Position numbers and translations under genes: made by a program
Source: an uncultured Victivallaceae bacterium
Lineage (GTDB): Bacteria; Verrucomicrobiota; Lentisphaeria; Victivallales; Victivallaceae
DNA: 9,912 nt
Reading direction: 5' to 3'
Assembly: GCA_934663655.1 (NCBI GenBank)
Contig: CAKUKT010000073.1
Span: 1-9,912, forward strand
In this document: positions 6,318 to 9,912 of the stretch, piece after piece
Numbering within the stretch: the stretch's first letter is position 1
Layout of the letters: each line of letters begins with the position of its first letter
Notes under the pieces: model-generated
What the model was told of the DNA's origin: nothing
The model's database searches: none
What the model saw: the letters and a program-made list of their open reading frames with translations, nothing else

Positions 6318-7463
6318 ATGAACAAAATCATCGGGTTTACGATCGGTTTTCTGGCTCTGGCGGCGGCGTTGCCGCTCGCGGCGGAAAGCTGGCGGGGAAT
6401 GGTGGTGCGGGGAGCTGACGGCAGGGCGGTGATCTTCACCGATGACGGCGGAATCCACAATTTCACCGGGATTAATTTCCCGCCGCAATATCTTGAGCAG
6501 GAACTTCTTTTCACCGGTCGACCGATGAAGGGGCGCAACGGCGCGCCGCCGTTGATTCGACTCACCCGGGCGGTACCGGCGAAACCGGCGGAGAAGTCAC
6601 CGCCGGGGAAAAGAATTGAGCCAGGGTACTTTGCCAGAACGGATCGCACGTTGCCGGAGGATGAAATCGTTTCCGGGGCCACAGTTCGCGTCGAGTGTCC
6701 GGAACTCGGAAATTCGGCGGCGAGCGGCGGCCGGGAGCCGATCCGGGTGGAATACAATTTCCCGGCCGGTTATTCGCGGGAAAAGGCCTGTCCGGTGATC
6801 ATCCATTTCGGCGGCGGCATGGGTTCGAGTTCGGAAGCGGCGCGTTACCGCCGGGTGGTTGGACCGGATGAATTTATCATTGTCGGCGCCGACTACGATC
6901 ATGAGGCCAACGAGAAGGCGGGGCTGCTGAAGATCGGCACCTGCCGCGATTTTGAATCGAAAATCGCGCTCTATGCGCTGCAGATGCTCGCCAATTCGGC
7001 AGCAGTGGACCCGGACGGAATCATTCTCTCCGGCTTCTCCTCGGGAGCCTATTCGATCACCGACAATTTGAAGGCCGGCGAACGGGCCTGGCGGCGTTTT
7101 TCCGGGTTCTGCGCGATCAGCGGAGGTTCAAGGACAGGGTCACCGGATCTCGGCGGTCGTCCGGTGCTGTTTCTGATGGGTGAGCAGGACACGATGCGCC
7201 ATAAGTGGCTCCGGGAGGCGGAGGAACAGCTCGGCCGGGTCTCCTCGAACCGGGTTACCGTGAAGATGGTGCCGGGGGTCGGCCACTCCTGGGATTCGGC
7301 GATGGACGAACCGTTTCTCGCCTGGCTTCGAAGCGAAGTGCCGGGCTTGAACCGTAAGGCACGTTTTCAAAAGCAGCTGGAGGCGGCGCCGTCGGAGCGG
7401 GCGCGGGAGATGGTGAAAAAGTGGGCCGCCGCCGCCGGAGTGGAATTGGCGGCGACGCCTTGA
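6318..7463 (+). CDS. Exported alpha/beta-hydrolase (esterase/depolymerase-like) with an unrecognised N-terminal module
   Basis: Secreted or periplasmic protein of 381 aa. Residues 1-23 are a signal peptide (MNKIIGFTIGFLALAAALPLAA, cleavage likely before ES). Residues about 25-90 (SWRGMVVRGADGRAVIFTDD and on to LIRLTRAVPAKPA) look like a small beta-rich module I do not recognise. Residues about 130-345 form the alpha/beta-hydrolase fold: oxyanion-type HFGGGMG, nucleophile elbow GFSSG with Ser241, GEQD with Asp291 and GVGHSW with His323, a complete catalytic triad in the right order. The closest family feel is the PHB-depolymerase/dienelactone-hydrolase group, so ester hydrolysis is the safest guess; substrate unknown. 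A charged Arg/Ala/Lys-rich helix of about 40 residues ends the chain. The ATG at 6318 is chosen because GGGGAGAG precedes it and it begins the signal peptide, although the frame is open from 5916. The next gene starts 31 bp later. Confidence 0.88.
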   Translation: MNKIIGFTIGFLALAAALPLAAESWRGMVVRGADGRAVIFTDDGGIHNFTGINFPPQYLEQELLFTGRPMKGRNGAPPLIRLTRAVPAKPAEKSPPGKRIEPGYFARTDRTLPEDEIVSGATVRVECPELGNSAASGGREPIRVEYNFPAGYSREKACPVIIHFGGGMGSSSEAARYRRVVGPDEFIIVGADYDHEANEKAGLLKIGTCRDFESKIALYALQMLANSAAVDPDGIILSGFSSGAYSITDNLKAGERAWRRFSGFCAISGGSRTGSPDLGGRPVLFLMGEQDTMRHKWLREAEEQLGRVSSNRVTVKMVPGVGHSWDSAMDEPFLAWLRSEVPGLNRKARFQKQLEAAPSERAREMVKKWAAAAGVELAATP

Positions 7464-7494
7464 CGGCGAAGAGGTGGAGGAGGAAGTAAAAAAG

Positions 7495-8505
7495 ATGAGA
7501 TCTGGTCCGATTGCGGTTATTTGTACGTTAATGGCCGCCGTGCCGCTTGCCGCGCTGGATGTGGTTACGACATCCGGACAACGCTATCCTGATGCGCGGA
7601 TCACCGCTTCGAATGATGCGGGGGTGGATGTCGATTACCGGGAGGCGGATGGTTCCCGGATGGTTGCCTACCTGGAGTTTTCCGATTTGCCGGCGGAACT
7701 TCGTCGTTCGTACAATTACGTGCCGGCGCTGGCCGAACGTTTTCTCGCGGCGGCGAAAGAGCGTCGCCGGGTCGATATGGAGGAGCGCCTGAACCGGGCG
7801 GTGGTTGGCTATGTCCGGGATGTTCAACTCGGCAACCAGCTTGAATCATTGCCGACCCGGGAGGAGCTGCTCGCGAATATCTACGCGAATCGTCGTCCGG
7901 TGGTGGTCGAAGGCATTCGGCAGCTGGCCATGGGGTCGCTCGTCCGGGTGGTGCGCGATACCAGCAATCTTGCTCCGTTGCCGGAAAACATTGTGATCAA
8001 CCGGGAGGAGATTGTTCCCGGGAACCGGATTTACGGTTTTATTTATCCCACCGGACTGACCGCGCGGGTTGGAAGGCTGTCGGGGATACCGGTTTTCTGC
8101 GACAACTCCTCTGAAGCAGCGCAGTTGGCCGGGAACTACCTCAAAATCTATCGGGAATATGCGAAATTCGGGCGCAGCGAGGAGTTCGGTGGTCCGGATC
8201 TCGACAAGCTGAATGCCGGCGATTACAACAGCATTTACCCCTATTCGCTCGGGGAGAATTACGCTCCGGTCGCCTGGTGGGTGAGACCGGAACCGTCACG
8301 TGTCGGGGTTCAGACGGACCCGGGCTGGTGGTATTATCCCCGGAACTACCGGTATGACATCATCATCCCCAACTGGCGGCCGGTTCGTCCGCCGCGGCCC
8401 GGGATCCGTCCACCGTGGCCGGGCCCGCGACCGTGGCCTGGTGGGCAGCGTCCGGGGCCGGGTCCCCGTCCTCCCCGTCCGGATGGCGGACGACCGGGCC
8501 GGTGA
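7495..8505 (+). CDS. Exported protein of unknown function with a Pro/Arg/Gly/Trp-rich tail
   Basis: I cannot assign a function to this 336-aa protein. Residues 1-20 are a signal peptide (MRSGPIAVICTLMAAVPLAA, cleavage before LD). Residues 22-80 (DVVTTSGQRYPDARIT... to EFSDLPAELRRSYNY) resemble a short module common in exported proteins of Verrucomicrobia and Lentisphaerae, where a TTDGK-type start precedes a conserved LPxEL. The middle, about 80-290, matches nothing I know; it has one cysteine (VFCDN) and several aromatic-rich stretches (WWV, GWWYYPRNYRYD). Residues 293-336 are a low-complexity, strongly basic tail of Pro, Arg, Gly and Trp with a single Asp, probably disordered. The ATG at 7495 is about 11 nt after GGAGGAGG; an in-frame GTG at 7474 would overlap that site. 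Its 31-bp spacing from the hydrolase gene suggests a shared transcript and possibly a shared location outside the cytoplasm. Confidence 0.85.
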   Translation: MRSGPIAVICTLMAAVPLAALDVVTTSGQRYPDARITASNDAGVDVDYREADGSRMVAYLEFSDLPAELRRSYNYVPALAERFLAAAKERRRVDMEERLNRAVVGYVRDVQLGNQLESLPTREELLANIYANRRPVVVEGIRQLAMGSLVRVVRDTSNLAPLPENIVINREEIVPGNRIYGFIYPTGLTARVGRLSGIPVFCDNSSEAAQLAGNYLKIYREYAKFGRSEEFGGPDLDKLNAGDYNSIYPYSLGENYAPVAWWVRPEPSRVGVQTDPGWWYYPRNYRYDIIIPNWRPVRPPRPGIRPPWPGPRPWPGGQRPGPGPRPPRPDGGRPGR

Positions 8506-8518
8506 CGTCGATTTTTTT
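8476..8518 (+). terminator. Possible Rho-independent terminator of the exported gene pair
   Basis: CGTCCG-GATGG-CGGACG (8476-8492) forms a 6-bp hairpin. It is followed by the short self-complementary ACCGGGCCGGT (8493-8503), and seven T's lie at 8512-8518. The hairpins overlap the end of the coding sequence (stop 8503-8505), and about 8 nt separate the last one from the T-run, so it is not a textbook terminator. It is still the only hairpin-plus-T-run after the gene. Confidence 0.45.
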
Positions 8519-8583
8519 GAGAGAGTGAGGTGGAGAAGAGACGGTCTGTCCCCCCGCCTCGCGACGGAAGGTGAGTGGGGTAT

Positions 8584-8705
8584 CCTGAGCCGAGGAGACG
8601 ATGACAACCGCAGGCCACCGGCAAATTCTCCGGCGGCAGATCGAAATGGCGTCACCCTGAGCCGGAGGGCCGGTGAAAACCGATCACCGGCAATTCTCCG
8701 GCGGC
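8584..8705. repeat. Two degenerate copies of a GC-rich unit of about 70 bp with stem-loop
   Basis: CCTGAGCCG occurs at 8584-8592 and 8656-8664. A longer block beginning CACCGGCAA and ending TTCTCCGGCGGC occurs at 8616-8637 and 8685-8705, with one A lost in the second copy. The blocks repeat at 72 and 69 bp, so this is an imperfect tandem duplication. The second copy contains a perfect 8-bp hairpin, GCCGGTGA (8669-8676) and TCACCGGC (8684-8691), with a 7-nt loop. No coding frame here is credible. It could be a REP-like intergenic element or a transcription-end structure lying between convergent genes. Confidence 0.6.
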
Positions 8706-8715
8706 GGGTGGAATG

Positions 8716-8731
8716 CTGACCCTCCGGTCAG
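8716..8731 (-). other. Hairpin across the stop codon of the NifX-like gene
   Basis: CTGACC (8716-8721) and GGTCAG (8726-8731) are perfect 6-bp arms around a 4-nt loop and include the TGA stop at 8728-8730. No T-run follows on the minus strand, so it would be at best an incomplete terminator, perhaps working with the stronger hairpin at 8669-8691. Confidence 0.35.
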
Positions 8732-9009
8732 AAGTTCAGAGAGCCGTCGAGGTAGGCGGCGACGGTGGCGTCGGCGCGACCGGAGACGCCGAGAATCAGT
8801 TTTACTCCGGCGTCGAAAAGTTCGTGTTTCATCTCTTCCGGCAGGCGATCGGCGATCAGCAGATCGATTTCCAGTCCGACGAACTGGCGGGCGACCGCGG
8901 ACGGGCCACCGGGAGCGACCGTGACCTCCTCCCGCTCCCGCATCGAACCGTTGTCAATCCGGAAGTAGACGAAACGTTTGAAATCATCTGTTGCCACGGC
9001 GATGGTCAT
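8728..9009 (-). CDS. Small NifX/NifB-C-terminal-like (dinitrogenase iron-molybdenum cofactor family) protein
   Basis: A 93-aa protein. MTIAVATDD at the start, YFRIDNG, the central LEIDLLIADRLPEEMKHELFDAGVKLILGVSGRADATVAAYLDGSL and the ending follow the pattern of NifX/NifB-C-terminal domains, which bind metal-cluster precursors. Members outside nitrogen fixation are widespread and mostly of unknown role. The usual V..HFG segment after the first strand is absent here: ATDD passes straight to FKRFVYFRIDNG, leaving the protein shorter than typical members (about 105-120 aa). Metal-cofactor binding through that segment is therefore doubtful. The ATG at 9009 starts the conserved strand; the ribosome site is weak (AGGA about 12 nt away), and the frame is open back to 9102 with unconvincing sequence. 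No nif genes are nearby and it seems to stand alone. Confidence 0.7.
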   Translation of the reverse strand: MTIAVATDDFKRFVYFRIDNGSMREREEVTVAPGGPSAVARQFVGLEIDLLIADRLPEEMKHELFDAGVKLILGVSGRADATVAAYLDGSLNF

Positions 9010-9365
9010 AATCCAGGTCCATCCTGATTTCGGCCGCCCGGGGGCGGTGCTGCACGCTCGATCTCCGGGAAGAGAAAGTGCGTGATGGTGGTTAAGTTCC
9101 AATAAAGCCGCCGGGAAAGCGCAAAACTCAAGATGTCCGCTTCCCCGGTGGGGTCACGTTTTTACATAATATTACGACTGAATCACGGGAAAAACCGCGG
9201 AACCTCCGTCAGCTGCCGTTTCGGTGGAACCAGGCCGCCTGCGTTGCTCCGCTGCCGCCCGGGATCGGGATTTCGGACTTTCGTCCCGTCCCGCCGCCTG
9301 CGTTGCTCCGCCGCCGCTTCCATCCGATTTATTGCCTCCAGCCCCGCAGCTCCCGGAACGAGGCG
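9010..9365. other. Intergenic region between the NifX-like and hibernation factor genes
   Basis: No gene is supported in these 356 bases. An AT-rich patch (TTTTTACATAATATTACGAC, about 9159-9178) could hold the -10 element of the NifX-like gene (TAATAT or TATTAT on the minus strand), but no -35 box fits. CCCC-GGT-GGGG (9143-9153) forms a small hairpin with five T's further on (9159-9163) on the plus strand, where there is no gene to end. GCCTC (9334-9338) and GAGGC (9360-9364) could close a loose hairpin just after the hibernation factor stop, without a T-run. The direct repeat at 9234-9317 is listed separately. Confidence 0.5.
9234..9317. repeat. 25-bp direct repeat, two copies 59 bp apart
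   Basis: GCCGCCTGCGTTGCTCCGC is followed by T-GCCGC in the copy at 9234-9258 and by C-GCCGC in the copy at 9293-9317, one mismatch in 25 bases. The 34-bp spacer includes a CCCGGGATCGGGAT stretch. No gene overlaps it. The high identity suggests a recent duplication or a dispersed intergenic repeat family; which of these cannot be told from one window. Confidence 0.65.
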
Positions 9366-9725
9366 TCAGGCCTGATCGTCAGCGCTGGATTTCGCCTCGG
9401 CTTTGCGAAGTTCACTCTCACAAAGCGGTTCCGCCTGGTGCGAACGGATCTTGTCGTGCAGCACCTTGAGCTGACTCTCCGCCTTCTGGAACGCCGCATC
9501 GATCGATTTGTAAAGATCGAAGTCTTCCGCCTCCCCCTTGATCACATGATATTTGCAGTTGAAACAGATCGAAGTGGTGAAACGGCTCTTTTCACGATCC
9601 ATGACGACGTTGACGGAAGTTATCTTAAGGGTCTGGTCATCAAGGAGCGGCTGAATTTTCGCCGCGGTGCGCTCCTGGATTTCCGGAGTTACTTCAAATT
9701 GACGTCCGGTGATTCTGATGCTCAT
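9366..9725 (-). CDS. hpf: Ribosome hibernation promoting factor, short form (HPF/YfiA family)
   Basis: A cytoplasmic 119-aa protein of the family that binds the decoding centre of the 30S subunit and idles ribosomes when growth slows. MSIRITGRQFEVTPEIQERT matches the family's first strand and helix. VNVVMDREKSRFTTSICF gives the central strands, and AEDFDLYKSIDAAFQKAESQLKVLHDKIRSH is the characteristic second helix (D.Y.aID.a..K...QL). The C-terminal dimerisation domain of long HPF (about 180-190 aa) is absent, leaving only a charged tail of about 20 residues (EPLCESELRKAEAKSSADDQA). The ATG at 9725 follows AGGGAGG by 7 nt, a strong site, so the open frame back to 9860 is probably untranslated. 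It often sits beside rpoN or phosphotransferase genes; what lies upstream here is outside the window. Confidence 0.92.
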   Translation of the reverse strand: MSIRITGRQFEVTPEIQERTAAKIQPLLDDQTLKITSVNVVMDREKSRFTTSICFNCKYHVIKGEAEDFDLYKSIDAAFQKAESQLKVLHDKIRSHQAEPLCESELRKAEAKSSADDQA

Positions 9726-9912
9726 AACAAACCTCCCTTTTTTCCAGCCGGAAACAACTCCGGCCACTTCCTCTGTCGCCGGTTCCGGCGGCGTCCGCGG
9801 ATTGCGGGCGTCGGGGAGCCGGGACAATCGCTCCGCAATTTGCGCGGAGACATTCAGCACTCCGGTTCAGTGTCCGCCGGGGAGGGGAGAGGACGTTTCT
9901 GCTGTTCTTCCC
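9726..9912 (-). promoter_or_regulatory. Leader region of hpf with two hairpins
   Basis: The strong ribosome site AGGGAGG (about 9733-9739) lies near the start of hpf. A perfect hairpin, GCCGGA (9747-9752) and TCCGGC (9759-9764) with a 6-nt loop, lies just before it, and a second, CTCCGC (9831-9836) and GCGGAG (9844-9849), lies further up. Neither is followed by a T-run on either strand. I see no convincing promoter boxes, so transcription may begin beyond the window. Confidence 0.35.

Noticed and set aside
8296..8719. Overlapping Arg/Pro/Gly-rich open frames around the end of the exported gene
   Set aside because: They arise from the low-complexity tail DNA read in other frames and the GC-rich repeat after it; no ribosome site or domain supports any of them.
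8584..9317. Possible CRISPR array from the GC-rich repeats
   Set aside because: Only two copies of each repeat exist, spacings are inconsistent with a CRISPR array, and no cas genes are present.
9133..9469. Short plus-strand open frames of about 80 codons
   Set aside because: They lie across the direct repeat and run antisense into hpf, are Arg/Pro/Ala-rich, and lack a ribosome site.

Overview
The window is about 10 kb of GC-rich chromosomal DNA from a bacterium, with no phage, transposon, CRISPR, rRNA or tRNA signal. Three features suggest the Planctomycetota-Verrucomicrobiota-Chlamydiota group, with Lentisphaeria (Victivallis-like) a plausible but unproven guess. These are the fused alpha-beta E1 of the 2-oxoacid dehydrogenase, a secreted protein carrying a 'TTSGQ...DLPAELRR' N-terminal module of a kind I associate with Verrucomicrobia/Lentisphaerae, and a coding style rich in GCG/CCG/GGC codons.

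Positions 1-5867 hold one minus-strand block transcribed towards position 1: a DeoR-family regulator, then E2 (lipoyl acyltransferase), E3 (dihydrolipoamide dehydrogenase) and a fused E1 alpha-beta that runs off the left edge. Together the last three supply a complete pyruvate-type 2-oxoacid dehydrogenase complex. The order E2-E3-E1 is not the common E1-E2-E3. The regulator has a good sigma70-like promoter with two near-identical 14-bp direct repeats, 21 bp apart, directly upstream of its -35 element. Gaps of 68, 26 and 41 bp fit a single regulator-led operon. Very long open frames on the plus strand (for example 120-2357) are antisense shadows of these genes.

Positions 5868-6317 are a divergent control region with inverted repeats and candidate promoters facing both ways. 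Positions 6318-8505 hold a plus-strand pair of exported proteins: an alpha/beta-hydrolase with an unrecognised N-terminal module, and a protein of unknown function with a 44-residue Pro/Arg/Gly/Trp-rich tail. A T-run after weak hairpins follows the pair.

Positions 8506-9912 hold two short minus-strand genes: a small, shortened NifX/NifB-like protein and a short-form ribosome hibernation factor. GC-rich direct repeats and hairpins lie between them. No wholly new system is evident. The most unusual items are the enzyme complex layout with its altered thiamine-binding segment, the regulator's tandem-repeat site, and the secreted gene pair.
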